This document shows positions 27,439-36,240 of a stretch of 64,000 nt of DNA, one piece after another. Position 1 is the first letter of the stretch, and each line of letters opens with the position of its first letter. The notes under the pieces are model-generated. The model ran no database searches. It saw only the letters and a list, made by a program, of their open reading frames with translations, and was not told the DNA's origin. The stretch is from Rikenellaceae bacterium (GTDB lineage: Bacteria > Bacteroidota > Bacteroidia > Bacteroidales > Rikenellaceae), in contig SUZR01000006.1 of NCBI GenBank assembly GCA_015059845.1, forward strand, positions 105,223-169,222. The letters are read 5' to 3'. The translations under genes and the position numbers were made by a program.

Positions 27439-30400
27439 ATGAAGAGGTTTATTCTTGCATTGGCAGCTTTGGCCGTGATGTTTACATCGTGCCAGAGTGG
27501 TGATGATAGCACGATTGTAGATGTTGTGCCCTCGCAGGAGAAGATGCAACGCCCGTTTGGTAAGCACGACCGCAAGGCATTCTTCGCGCCAGATAAAGTA
27601 CACTACCCCCAGACGTGGTTTCATTATATCGGTGGAAACGTATCGCACGAGGGTATTACGGCCGACTTGGAGGCTATCGCCGGGGCTGGCATCTCGGGCG
27701 TTCAGCTCTTTCACGGTCAGTTTGGTGGTCAGTGGCCTGCAACGACCGAGAATATTGAGTGTTTGAGCGAGAACTGGGACGAGGCCGTAAAGCATACAGC
27801 CGAGGAGTGCCGCCGCCTGGGATTGAGATTCTCGATGCAGAACTGTGCTGGTTGGGCTATGTCGGGCGGTCCGTGGATTAAGCCTGAGAATGCTATGCGA
27901 ACATTGGTGCATAGCCGTACGGATGTCGATGGGAAAGATATCAAGACCTTGCTTCCTATGCCGCAGCCGAGTAAGGAGGAGTGGCGTGATTACCGCGATA
28001 TCGCAGTGCTGACATTTCCTACGGCTGAGGGTGATACGGGTAAACCATTGGAACTTCGGAGCGTGAGAGGCAGTGGCGATTACGCTTGGCGCGATTTAAT
28101 GACGGGAAAAACGGGTAGGATAAACTTCCGCCCCGCATCGGATGGCCCGCATTGGGTGGAGATGCGCTTTGATAAGCCCGCGGTTGTACGCGCTGTCGAG
28201 ATGCCCTCGGTGCAGACGCTCAATCATAATATGTCGTTCGAGCCGAATATTCACATTACGGCATATGCCGTTCTGAAGGATGGCTCGATGAAGAAGATTG
28301 TTGATGCCGACCTGCCGCAGAGCAACTGGCAGGATAATAAGCCTATAACATTCGCCTGCCCGGAGGTGGGCGAGGCTGTCGGTTGTCGTGTGGAGTTGTC
28401 AAACAAATATAATATGAATCTCGGCCAAATGAAGATTTGGTCGGCAGCTCGCAAAAATAGCTGGGAGTCGGAGGCTGGTTGGACGCTGCGTAGCTTTGAG
28501 CGTACGGCAGATGATGTTGTACACAATCCGAAGGCATACATCGCAGTCGATAAGGTTTTGGACATCACACAACATATGAGTGCCGATGGAACTCTCGCGT
28601 GGAGTGCACCCGAGAGTGGTAAGTGGACCATTCTGCGTATTGGTAATGTGAATGCAGGCGAGGAGAATGGCCCTGCACCCAAAGAGGGAACAGGTTGGGA
28701 GTGTGATAAGCTATCTACCGAGGGTCCCGAGGTACACTATGCAGGTTATATTGGCCGCTTGACGAGTGGCGTGCTGCAGGGTGGTAAACTCAATAGTTTG
28801 TTGCTCGATAGTTGGGAGTGCCGTACGCAGATGTGGACTATGAAGATGGAGCAGGAGTTCTCGGAGCGCAAGGGATATGAATTGCGCCGTTGGATGCCTG
28901 CGCTGTTGGGTTATACGATGGATAATCCCGAGACAACCACACGCTTCCTGCTTGATTGGCGTGGTGTTGTGGGTGATTTGTTTGCCAATAAGTTCTACCG
29001 CCGTATGGCCGAGCTGGGTCACGAGCAGGGGCTGGATGTGATTTATGAGACGGCTGCGGGTGATGTCTTCCCGGCCGATATTATGGAGTATTTCAAGTAT
29101 GCTGATGTGCCGATGTGTGAGTTTTGGCATCCATATAGCACGGGTTATGTAGGCTCGCTCAACTTTAAGCCCATAAAGCCTACGGCATCTGCGGCTCGTA
29201 TGTATGGCAAGCCGCGCGTGGCAGCCGAGTCGTTTACCTCGTTCTCTCTGACGTGGGATGAGCATCTGGAGATGCTTAAGGAGTATGCCGACTATCACTT
29301 TGTGGAGGGCGTAACACATAACGTATTCCATACCTATACGCACAACCCGCAGATTGGATTCCTGCCCCCTGGAACATCTATGGGCTCGGCTATCGGTACA
29401 CCGTTCCTGCGAGGCCAGACGTGGTGGCCATATATGCGCGAGTTTACCACCTATCTGGCTCGATGCAGTTATATGTTGGAGCGTGGCCGTTCAGTGTCGG
29501 ATGTGTTGTGGTATCTGGGTGACGAGATTAGCCATAAGCCCGACCAGGAGTTTGCCTTCCCCGCAGGATATAAATATGACTATTGCAACCCCGATGTGCT
29601 GCTTAACCGCCTGAGTGTCAAGGATGGAAAGGTGGTAACTCCTGAGGGTTTGGAGTATCGTTTTATCTGGATTCCCGAAAATAAGCGTATGAAGCCCGAG
29701 ACTCTGGAGCGCCTTTACGCGTTGATTGAGCAGGGTGCTACCGTTGTTGCTTCGGCACCTCGTTCAATTGCAACGTTGGTTGGTGGCGAGCAGGCGCAGC
29801 AGCGTTTCGATAAGGCTGTTGAGGCTATTTGGGGCAATGCCGAGGATGGTAAGATAACTGCTGTCGGTCAGGGCCGCTTGCTGAGTGGCGTAACCATCGA
29901 GCAGGCGTTGCAGATGCTTGATGTTAAGCAGGATGTACGAGGCAATGTACGTTGGCTGCATCGTCAGGTGAAGGGTGCTGACTGGTACTTCGTGACTCCC
30001 GAGAAGCGTGCATCGTTTAGCGGTGAGGTGGAGTTCCGTGCCGAGGGTGCTGCCGAGTTGTGGAATCCTGTAACGGGCGAGGCTACTCCGCTGAATGTGG
30101 AGCGTCGTGGCGAGTATGCTGTTGTGAATCTTGATATGCCGCAGGCGGGCTCTTGCTTTGTGGTATTTAACCATAAGGGTAAGCAGCAGAGTGCTGATAC
30201 ACCGCATTATCACACCGCACAAGCAATCGATGGCGAGTGGAACTTGCAGTTCCCCGATGGTTGGGGTGCGCCTGCCGAGATGAAGATAACGGAGTTAAAG
30301 CCGTGGTGCGAGTTACCTCTTACGGACGAGGGTAAGGCATTCTCGGGTAGTGTTACCTATTCTACTACATTCGAGTTGCAGGGCGATTACGATAACTTGT

Positions 30401-30681
30401 TGCTCGACTTGGGCGATGTGGATATGATTGCCGAGGTTACCGTAAATGGCCATACTCTCCGCCCGATGTGGTGTCAGCCCTATGCTGCCGATATTGCTGA
30501 GTATGTGTCCCAGGGTGAGAATACATTGCAGGTGAAGGTTACAAGCACGTGGTTTAACCGCCTTGTTTTCGATGCATCGCAACCCGAGGTAGAGCGTAAA
30601 ACGTGGACTATAAACGGCCCCAAAGCAACCGCCAAGTTTCGAGATACAGGCTTGATGGGCCCCGTAACACTTAAATATTAG
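27439..30681 (+). CDS. GH106 alpha-L-rhamnosidase lipoprotein
   Basis: 1080-residue family 106 enzyme (BT0986-like). Lipoprotein signal with Cys in T-S-C (about 17). The start of the barrel is typical: WFHYIGGNVSHEGITADLE, GISGVQLFHG, then MQNCAGWAMSGGPWI. Galactose-binding-like insertions follow, and the C-terminal domain (about 930-1080) looks like a GH2-type sugar-binding fold. It lies 7 bp after GH78 and 4 bp before the FAD oxidoreductase, so all three are one operon. GH106 enzymes cleave alpha-L-Rha in pectin side chains or rhamnosides; the substrate here is inferred. Confidence 0.9.
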   Translation: MKRFILALAALAVMFTSCQSGDDSTIVDVVPSQEKMQRPFGKHDRKAFFAPDKVHYPQTWFHYIGGNVSHEGITADLEAIAGAGISGVQLFHGQFGGQWPATTENIECLSENWDEAVKHTAEECRRLGLRFSMQNCAGWAMSGGPWIKPENAMRTLVHSRTDVDGKDIKTLLPMPQPSKEEWRDYRDIAVLTFPTAEGDTGKPLELRSVRGSGDYAWRDLMTGKTGRINFRPASDGPHWVEMRFDKPAVVRAVEMPSVQTLNHNMSFEPNIHITAYAVLKDGSMKKIVDADLPQSNWQDNKPITFACPEVGEAVGCRVELSNKYNMNLGQMKIWSAARKNSWESEAGWTLRSFERTADDVVHNPKAYIAVDKVLDITQHMSADGTLAWSAPESGKWTILRIGNVNAGEENGPAPKEGTGWECDKLSTEGPEVHYAGYIGRLTSGVLQGGKLNSLLLDSWECRTQMWTMKMEQEFSERKGYELRRWMPALLGYTMDNPETTTRFLLDWRGVVGDLFANKFYRRMAELGHEQGLDVIYETAAGDVFPADIMEYFKYADVPMCEFWHPYSTGYVGSLNFKPIKPTASAARMYGKPRVAAESFTSFSLTWDEHLEMLKEYADYHFVEGVTHNVFHTYTHNPQIGFLPPGTSMGSAIGTPFLRGQTWWPYMREFTTYLARCSYMLERGRSVSDVLWYLGDEISHKPDQEFAFPAGYKYDYCNPDVLLNRLSVKDGKVVTPEGLEYRFIWIPENKRMKPETLERLYALIEQGATVVASAPRSIATLVGGEQAQQRFDKAVEAIWGNAEDGKITAVGQGRLLSGVTIEQALQMLDVKQDVRGNVRWLHRQVKGADWYFVTPEKRASFSGEVEFRAEGAAELWNPVTGEATPLNVERRGEYAVVNLDMPQAGSCFVVFNHKGKQQSADTPHYHTAQAIDGEWNLQFPDGWGAPAEMKITELKPWCELPLTDEGKAFSGSVTYSTTFELQGDYDNLLLDLGDVDMIAEVTVNGHTLRPMWCQPYAADIAEYVSQGENTLQVKVTSTWFNRLVFDASQPEVERKTWTINGPKATAKFRDTGLMGPVTLKY

Positions 30682-30685
30682 TTAT

Positions 30686-32548
30686 ATGAAAAGAGTTGTA
30701 TCGGCAATCATCGTAGCCATTATCCTTTCGGTCGGCAGCCATAGTGCTGCCGCATCGGGGATATTGGTTGAGGCTGAAAGTTTTACAAATAAGGGCGGTT
30801 GGAGTGTTGACCAGCAGTTCGTTTTTGAGATGGGCTCCCCATATCTCATAGCACACGGTATGGGCCAAAGCGTGGGGGATGCATCTACGGATGTCGATTT
30901 CGTTAAGAAGGGTGAGTATCATATATATGTGCGATGCTACAACTGGACCTCTCCGTGGTCGGAGAAGCAGGGTCCGGGCCGTTTTGCAATTAGTGTCGGA
31001 GATAAGCGCGTAAACGATAATTTAGGCACTACGGGAGAGAGCTGGGAGTGGCAGTATGCCGGCTCGGTAGATATTCCCCAAAGCGGTGTGCAACGTGTTG
31101 TGTTGCACGATATGACGGGCTTTGATGGCCGCTGTGATGCAATCTATTTTACCACCAAGAAGGGTGATGTTCCACCCGCCGAGATGGAGGCTTTAGCCGC
31201 ATTTCGCCGTAACTATAATCCCCATAAGGCTGCGGTCGTGAAGAGTGATTTTGTCGTTGTCGGTGGTGGTGTTGCGGGTATGTGTGCAGCCGTGGCTGCT
31301 GCACGACTGGGAACAAAGGTTGTGCTGATAAACGACCGTCCGTTGTGGGGCGGTTGTAATAGCTCCGAGACGCGTGTGCACCTGGGTGGCCATATCGAGA
31401 TGGCTCCATATACCAATCTCGGCAATATGATAAAGGAGTTTGGCCCTCTGCGCGGTGGTAATGCGCAGCCCGCGGAGTTCTATGAGGATGAGAAGAAACG
31501 CGCCTTCCTTGAGGCGGAGGAGAATCTCTCGCTCTACCCCTCGTATAAGGTGTATAAGGTTGATAAGAGCGGCAATAAGATAAAAGCCGTATATGCCAAA
31601 CATATCGAGACGGGTGAGGAGATAAAGTTTGTAGCTTCCATTTTCTCGGATTGTACGGGCGATGGAACGGTCGGCTATCTTGCTGGTGCGGATTACTCTA
31701 TGGGACGCGAGGGTCGTGATGTCTATGGCGAGCCGTCGGCTCCTGCCGAAGGTGATAAGATGACGATGGGCGCATCTGTTCAGTGGTATTCGGTGGAGGA
31801 GGATAAGCCGCAGACGTTCCCCGTATTCGAGTATGGACTTGATTTTAACGCCGAGAGTTGCCAGCGTGTTACGATGGGCGAGTGGACCTGGGAGACGGGT
31901 ATGAACTTCGACCAGTGTGAGGAGTTTGAGTATATACGCGATTACGGTTTGATGGTGGTATATTCTAATTGGAGTTTTTTGAAGAATAGACTTGAGAATA
32001 ATGAAAAGTACCATAATCGTACGCTCGGTTGGGTAGCATATATCGCTGGAAAACGCGAGTCACGACGTCTGCTGGGCGACCACGTGCTTACGGAGAATGA
32101 CCTTGTAAATGAGGTGCAGTATCCTGATGCTTCATTTACCACGACGTGGAGTATCGACCTTCATTATCCCGACCCAGAGAATACAAAGCACTTCCCTGGC
32201 GGAGAGTTCAAATCAATATGCGAGCACGGGGCTGTGAATCCGTATGCAGTGCCGTACCGTTGCCTCTATTCGCGTAATGTGCAGAATCTGTTTATGGCGG
32301 GACGCGATATAAGCGTATCGCATATCGGTTTGGGAACGGTTCGCGTTATGAGAACTACGGGAATGATGGGCGAGGTGGTTGGTATGGCTGCGTCACTATG
32401 TGATAAATATGATGCATTGCCGCGCGATATCTATCTCTCACATCTTGATGAACTGAAAACCTTAATGCAGAAGGGCGCAGGAAAACAAGGCCTAAAGAAT
32501 AACCAAACCTACAACCTCGGCGGCCGCTGGCCAACGTATAAGAAATAG
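30686..32548 (+). CDS. Exported FAD-dependent oxidoreductase with N-terminal galactose-binding-like domain
   Basis: 620 residues. A signal peptide ends near residue 24. Residues about 27-155 look like a carbohydrate-binding sandwich (GILVEAESF, YHIYVRCYNW). The FAD_oxidored-type region follows, with GGGVAG at about 192-197 and a conserved RPLWGGCNSSE phrase; the C-terminal part has LFMAGRDISVSHIGLG and MRTTGMMGEVVGMAA. Such proteins recur in Bacteroidota polysaccharide loci without known activity. Being third in a rhamnosidase operon, it could oxidise a sugar or an aglycone. No catalytic assignment can be made. Confidence 0.8.
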   Translation: MKRVVSAIIVAIILSVGSHSAAASGILVEAESFTNKGGWSVDQQFVFEMGSPYLIAHGMGQSVGDASTDVDFVKKGEYHIYVRCYNWTSPWSEKQGPGRFAISVGDKRVNDNLGTTGESWEWQYAGSVDIPQSGVQRVVLHDMTGFDGRCDAIYFTTKKGDVPPAEMEALAAFRRNYNPHKAAVVKSDFVVVGGGVAGMCAAVAAARLGTKVVLINDRPLWGGCNSSETRVHLGGHIEMAPYTNLGNMIKEFGPLRGGNAQPAEFYEDEKKRAFLEAEENLSLYPSYKVYKVDKSGNKIKAVYAKHIETGEEIKFVASIFSDCTGDGTVGYLAGADYSMGREGRDVYGEPSAPAEGDKMTMGASVQWYSVEEDKPQTFPVFEYGLDFNAESCQRVTMGEWTWETGMNFDQCEEFEYIRDYGLMVVYSNWSFLKNRLENNEKYHNRTLGWVAYIAGKRESRRLLGDHVLTENDLVNEVQYPDASFTTTWSIDLHYPDPENTKHFPGGEFKSICEHGAVNPYAVPYRCLYSRNVQNLFMAGRDISVSHIGLGTVRVMRTTGMMGEVVGMAASLCDKYDALPRDIYLSHLDELKTLMQKGAGKQGLKNNQTYNLGGRWPTYKK

Positions 32549-32558
32549 GAATAAAAAA

Positions 32559-32656
32559 GGGGTAAGCTACTTATATCGCACCGCTACAACCTAATACCCT
32601 TGCTTGCTTCCACACCTGGGGGATTCTCAGGGAGCTGGTCGTATAAGACTTACCCA
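32559..32656 (-). ncRNA. ffs: Signal recognition particle RNA (small, 4.5S type)
   Basis: On the minus strand the RNA runs from about 32656 to 32559. Its apical helix contains GGTGTGGAAGCAAGCA, which aligns with E. coli 4.5S GGTCCGGAAGGAAGCA. The GGAA tetraloop is kept and its closing pairs are exchanged in a compensatory way (GU..GC instead of CC..GG). GGGTAAG at the 5' end pairs with CTTACCC at the 3' end. A T-run follows at 32558-32553, and a strong promoter precedes it. It would bind Ffh and target nascent membrane proteins. It is convergent with the FAD oxidoreductase. The exact ends are estimates. Confidence 0.88.
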
Positions 32657-32660
32657 GGCA

Positions 32661-32691
32661 CAAAGGTAGAAAAATTTTAATAACTAACAAA
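32661..32691 (-). promoter_or_regulatory. ffs promoter
   Basis: Minus-strand TTTG (32691-32688), 19-bp spacer, TACCTTTG (32668-32661), ending about five bases before the SRP RNA 5' end. Confidence 0.85.
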
Positions 32692-32704
32692 ATCTCGCGC
32701 TTAA

Positions 32705-32749
32705 AAAACAAAAAAAGTGAGGACGTCAATAGTTTTATTTGACGTCCTC
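32705..32749 (-). terminator. Terminator of the recombinase gene
   Basis: GAGGACGTCAA (32719-32729) pairs perfectly with TTGACGTCCTC (32739-32749). Read on the minus strand it is followed by a run of T. It insulates the recombinase gene from the ffs promoter. Confidence 0.85.
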
Positions 32750-32763
32750 TGTTGTATGAACTT

Positions 32764-33810
32764 CTAAATAGACTGTAAAATAATACGATTGGCGCGGTCT
32801 ATCTCGTGGTGGTCAATCGTGGAGAGATAGATGCGGGTGGTCATTTCGGATTCGTGCCCCATACTCTCGCTGATAATGGATAACGGGATATTTTTATCGC
32901 GGGCGATGCTCGCCCAGGAGTGGCGTGCGACGTACATCGTAAGTGAGGTCGATAAATTAATCATCTTGCCGATAATCTTTAGATTACGATTTATCCTGTG
33001 GGCCGCAAGCAGATATTGCATACGTTCGTTGCCCGACTTCGTGATTATGGGCAGAAGGTATGGCGAGGAGGTAGTGTCATAGCGATTTATTATCTCCTGC
33101 ATACATCTCTCCCAGCCAATTACAAGCAGCTGGTCTGTTTTGCGGCGGCGATACTTGAGGAGGTTGCCTGTTAAATCTCTCTTACGAAGATATGCAATAT
33201 CGACAAACGACATCCCGCGCGTGTAAAAACTGAAAAGAAAGATATCACGGGCCAGGGCAAGAGAAGGATTGTTGGTCAAATCAAGGCTCTTGAGTTCGCG
33301 TATTGAATTGATGCTTATGGCTCGCTTAACGGTCTTGTCAATGCCAGTATATACGTGTCGAAAAGGCCTGCTATATTCGATTAATCCGCACTCTATGGCG
33401 CGATTATGTATGGCACGTAGTATGCGCATATAGAACGACGTCGTATTCTTTGTAAGTCCTCGGTTGAGCATCCACGCCTCGAAAGATATCATCATATTGG
33501 AGTCTATCTCCTCGAGCATAACTCCCTGCTTGAATCGCTCGAAACACCTTAGGGTTGTGCGGTACGTTTCACTCGTGCGAATATGGTTGCTTTGCGTGAG
33601 CTGAAGGATTATTTCTCTTGTAAACTCTGCCAATGAATGACCCTCATTCTTGCACCTCTTCGCTTGCTCCGCAATATTGCCATCGGTGGCCTTATTGCCG
33701 TGTGCGCTTGTCTGTTTTGTTGAGCGTTTGATTCTCTGGGGTGTTGCCTGGTAACGGGCGTTCTCTTTGCCGTTTCTCAATGGACTGAAACTTAAATTAA
33801 TGGTTGTCAT
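32764..33810 (-). CDS. Tyrosine recombinase / phage-type integrase
   Basis: 348 residues with a SAM-like core-binding domain (about 60-150) and a catalytic domain. Visible active-site residues are R198 (FYTRGMS), K224 in the beta-hairpin, R296 in YVARHSW, H319 in SMGHES and the nucleophile Y328 in RIYLS. The usual first His of the H-x-x-R box is Thr here (T291), followed by Y-V-A-R-H. It stands alone, with no excisionase, relaxase or phage genes beside it. It could be an integrase remnant, a domesticated recombinase, or an invertase acting elsewhere. Its neighbour is ffs. Confidence 0.9.
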   Translation of the reverse strand: MTTINLSFSPLRNGKENARYQATPQRIKRSTKQTSAHGNKATDGNIAEQAKRCKNEGHSLAEFTREIILQLTQSNHIRTSETYRTTLRCFERFKQGVMLEEIDSNMMISFEAWMLNRGLTKNTTSFYMRILRAIHNRAIECGLIEYSRPFRHVYTGIDKTVKRAISINSIRELKSLDLTNNPSLALARDIFLFSFYTRGMSFVDIAYLRKRDLTGNLLKYRRRKTDQLLVIGWERCMQEIINRYDTTSSPYLLPIITKSGNERMQYLLAAHRINRNLKIIGKMINLSTSLTMYVARHSWASIARDKNIPLSIISESMGHESEMTTRIYLSTIDHHEIDRANRIILQSI

Positions 33811-33824
33811 AGTTTTTTGATTTT

Positions 33825-33859
33825 AATTGATTGTTCTTCTAATATAACCATAATCAATT
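33825..33859. repeat. Inverted repeat upstream of the recombinase
   Basis: AATTGATT (33825-33832) and AATCAATT (33852-33859) are eight-base inverted arms, 19 bp apart, within 50 bp of the recombinase start. They could be a recombinase or regulator site, or chance in AT-rich DNA. Confidence 0.3.
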
Positions 33860-33891
33860 TTCTTTCGTTGGCGTTTATCACTGTGGTAGGT

Positions 33892-33922
33892 TTTGCAGTT
33901 TGGCGCGTAAATCGTATATTTG
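33892..33922 (+). promoter_or_regulatory. mltG promoter
   Basis: TTTG (33892-33895), 19-bp spacer, TATATTTG (33915-33922), 23 bp before the mltG ATG at 33945. Confidence 0.8.
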
Positions 33923-33944
33923 TACTCGGTTAAATATTGAGAAG

Positions 33945-34961
33945 ATGAAAAAAGCACTTTTATGGATATTTCTTGCGGCTATTGTTGTAGGTGCCGCTGT
34001 GGCTACGTGGGGTATAATTTCGTTTAAGGGTAATGCTGTGAAGCAGGAGAAAGAACTATTCGTATCTCGCCATACGGACTACGCTGCTCTTGTGGATTCG
34101 CTAAAGCCAAATATCAAGCATCACTTTGCTTTTGACCTCTATGCTGAGCGACTGAATCTGAAGGAGTCGTTCAAGGTAGGACACTACGTTGTCAGGGATG
34201 GTATGAATGTCATCGAGATTGTGCGTATGCTCAAGCTCGGCTTGCAGACCCCGGTGAACGTGACGATGAATAACGTGAAGATTCCCGCTCAGTTGGCGGG
34301 TAAGCTGGCTACGCAGCTGGAGGCTGATTCGGTGGAGTTGGTTAAGGTCTTTACGGATAAGGCTTTGGCTAAAAAGATGGGCTTCGAGTCACCGCTTACT
34401 ATGTTCTCGATATTTTTGCCCAATACATACGAGTTCTACTGGACGGTGAAGCCCGAGGAGTTCGTGGAGCGAATGTATAAGGAGTATAAACGCTTCTGGG
34501 AGGGTGCGCGAGATGAGAAACGTAAGCGCACGGGCCTAAACCGTGTGGAGGTTGCTACGCTTGCATCTATCGTGTATGAGGAGACTCGCAAGGTGGATGA
34601 GATGCCGCGTGTGGCGGGTGTCTATATGAATCGTCTGCGTACGGGTATGCCTTTGCAGGCTGACCCTACGATTAAGTATGCTATGCAGAATTTTGGCCTG
34701 CGTCGCATTCTGAAGAGCTATTTGAAGTACGACTCGCCATACAATACATATATTAATAAAGGCCTGCCCCCTTCACCTATCTGTATGCCGAGTATCCAGG
34801 CCATTGATGCTGTGCTGAACTTCGAGAAACACGATTATCTCTTCTTCTGCGCACGTCCTACATTTGACGGATATCACAACTTTGCAAAGAACTACTCGCA
34901 GCATTTGGCTAATGCGCGAGCATATCAGGCGGAGCTGAATAAGCGTAAAATAATGAAATAG
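33945..34961 (+). CDS. mltG: Endolytic murein transglycosylase MltG (YceG-like)
   Basis: 338-residue inner-membrane lytic transglycosylase that cuts nascent glycan strands. The reading frame is open from a TTG at 33900, but that lies inside the promoter, so ATG 33945 is chosen. One N-terminal membrane helix (about 4-26) leads to a LysM-like part and the YceG domain. The conserved ASIVYEET (E213 at the invariant Glu) is followed by the MNRLRTGMPLQADPT phrase and YNTYINKGLPPSPI near the C-terminus. It is followed after 3 bp by a GT4 gene. Confidence 0.93.
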   Translation: MKKALLWIFLAAIVVGAAVATWGIISFKGNAVKQEKELFVSRHTDYAALVDSLKPNIKHHFAFDLYAERLNLKESFKVGHYVVRDGMNVIEIVRMLKLGLQTPVNVTMNNVKIPAQLAGKLATQLEADSVELVKVFTDKALAKKMGFESPLTMFSIFLPNTYEFYWTVKPEEFVERMYKEYKRFWEGARDEKRKRTGLNRVEVATLASIVYEETRKVDEMPRVAGVYMNRLRTGMPLQADPTIKYAMQNFGLRRILKSYLKYDSPYNTYINKGLPPSPICMPSIQAIDAVLNFEKHDYLFFCARPTFDGYHNFAKNYSQHLANARAYQAELNKRKIMK

Positions 34962-34964
34962 CGT

Positions 34965-36101
34965 ATGAAAATCACTCTTCTCGGTCCGGCGCATCCCTAT
35001 CGTGGTGGCTTGGCATCAATAATGGAGACGATGGCTCGCGAATACCAGAGCCGTGGCCACGAGGTGCGTATCTATACCTTTACGGTGCAGTATCCCTCGT
35101 TGCTCTTTCCTGGTAAGACGCAGTATGTCACAACGCCAGCACCTGAGGATTTGCATATTGAGCGAGTGATGAATACGGTTAATCCTCTGAATTGGGTTCG
35201 CCTCGGCCTACGCCTAAAGCGCGAGAAGCCCGATATGGTGCTGATGAAGTATTGGACTCCGTTTATGGCGCCCTGCTTCGGTACGATTGCCCGCATTGCC
35301 CGAACTAATGGCATAACGAAGGTCGTATGTCAGATTGACAATGTGGAGCCGCACGAACACCATATTATAGATAAGCCCTGCAATCACTACTATTTGGGCG
35401 CCGTGGATGGCTTTGTATATATGTCCGAGCAGGTACACGGAGAGCTGAAGGCCTATACCTCGGCTCCAGCTATCTTTTCGCCACACCCAATGTTTGAGAA
35501 TTTCGGCAAGGCTGTAGAGCGTGATGAGGCGTGCCGAAAGATTGGCATTGACCCGAAGGTGAACTACACTCTCTTTTTTGGCCTGATACGCGATTATAAG
35601 GGGCTGGATCTGTTGCTTGAGGCGTGGGCGAAGTGGAAGCCAGAAGGTCGTAAACTGCTTATTGCGGGCGAGTTCTACGCCTCGCGTGAGAAGTATATTG
35701 CGCTTATTGAGCGTTTGGGTTTGCAGGATAGGGTAATGCTGCACGACCATTTTGTGGCGGATGAGGATGTGCGTTATTACTTCTCGACGGCCGACTGCTT
35801 GGTGCTGCCGTATCGCACAGCGACGCAGAGCGGTGTTACGCAAATTGCGTATAATTTCTCTATGCCGATGATTGTGACGCGCGTGGGAGGCCTGCCCGAA
35901 ATAGTCCCTGATGGTCGTGTAGGCTTGGTCTGCGAGCCTACGGTGGAGGCAATAGCTGATGCATTACAAAAGATATATGTTGAAGGCGAGTTGCAACGCC
36001 TGCGAGAAAACTTTACCGAGGAGCGTAAGCGATTTTCGTGGGCAGCGATGTGTGATAAGTTGGAGGAGGTATATAATATGACAAAAAAAGAAGCTGTCTA
36101 A
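34965..36101 (+). CDS. GT4-family glycosyltransferase
   Basis: 378-residue GT-B fold enzyme. The glycine-rich N-terminus (GPAHPYRGGLASIM) and the C-terminal donor-binding region (VGGLPEIVPDGRVGLVCEP) are typical of GT4. It is co-transcribed with mltG (3-bp gap), which suggests an envelope glycan role, but donor and acceptor are unknown. The last codons (KKEAV and the stop) are encoded by the left arm of a long inverted repeat. Confidence 0.85.
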   Translation: MKITLLGPAHPYRGGLASIMETMAREYQSRGHEVRIYTFTVQYPSLLFPGKTQYVTTPAPEDLHIERVMNTVNPLNWVRLGLRLKREKPDMVLMKYWTPFMAPCFGTIARIARTNGITKVVCQIDNVEPHEHHIIDKPCNHYYLGAVDGFVYMSEQVHGELKAYTSAPAIFSPHPMFENFGKAVERDEACRKIGIDPKVNYTLFFGLIRDYKGLDLLLEAWAKWKPEGRKLLIAGEFYASREKYIALIERLGLQDRVMLHDHFVADEDVRYYFSTADCLVLPYRTATQSGVTQIAYNFSMPMIVTRVGGLPEIVPDGRVGLVCEPTVEAIADALQKIYVEGELQRLRENFTEERKRFSWAAMCDKLEEVYNMTKKEAV

Positions 36102-36209
36102 CAAGGCTACTTTGTCGTTATGCTTGCCCTCAAAATCCTCACATACGCTAAGTATGCTGCGGTTTCTCGGCCTTCGCAAGCCTAAAATTAGCTCTTGTTA
36201 TACAACTTC
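36090..36209. repeat. Long-range inverted repeat / intergenic element with CTGTCTAACAAG arm
   Basis: GAAGCTGTCTAACAAG (36090-36105) pairs with CTTGTTATACAACTTC (36194-36209), 14 of 16 positions. The 88 bp between contain smaller hairpins such as TACGCTAAGTATGC. The left arm overlaps the end of the GT4 gene. Placed between convergent genes, it can serve as a terminator. The internal text looks like a repeated intergenic element of gut Bacteroidota, from memory. Confidence 0.6.
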
Positions 36210-36240
36210 TGACAAATCGGGCGTATCCTGCAATGTGATT

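Noticed and set aside
30686..32548. Thioredoxin reductase-like call for the FAD protein
   Set aside because: No CxxC redox pair at the expected place, and it is exported with a carbohydrate-binding-like N-domain.
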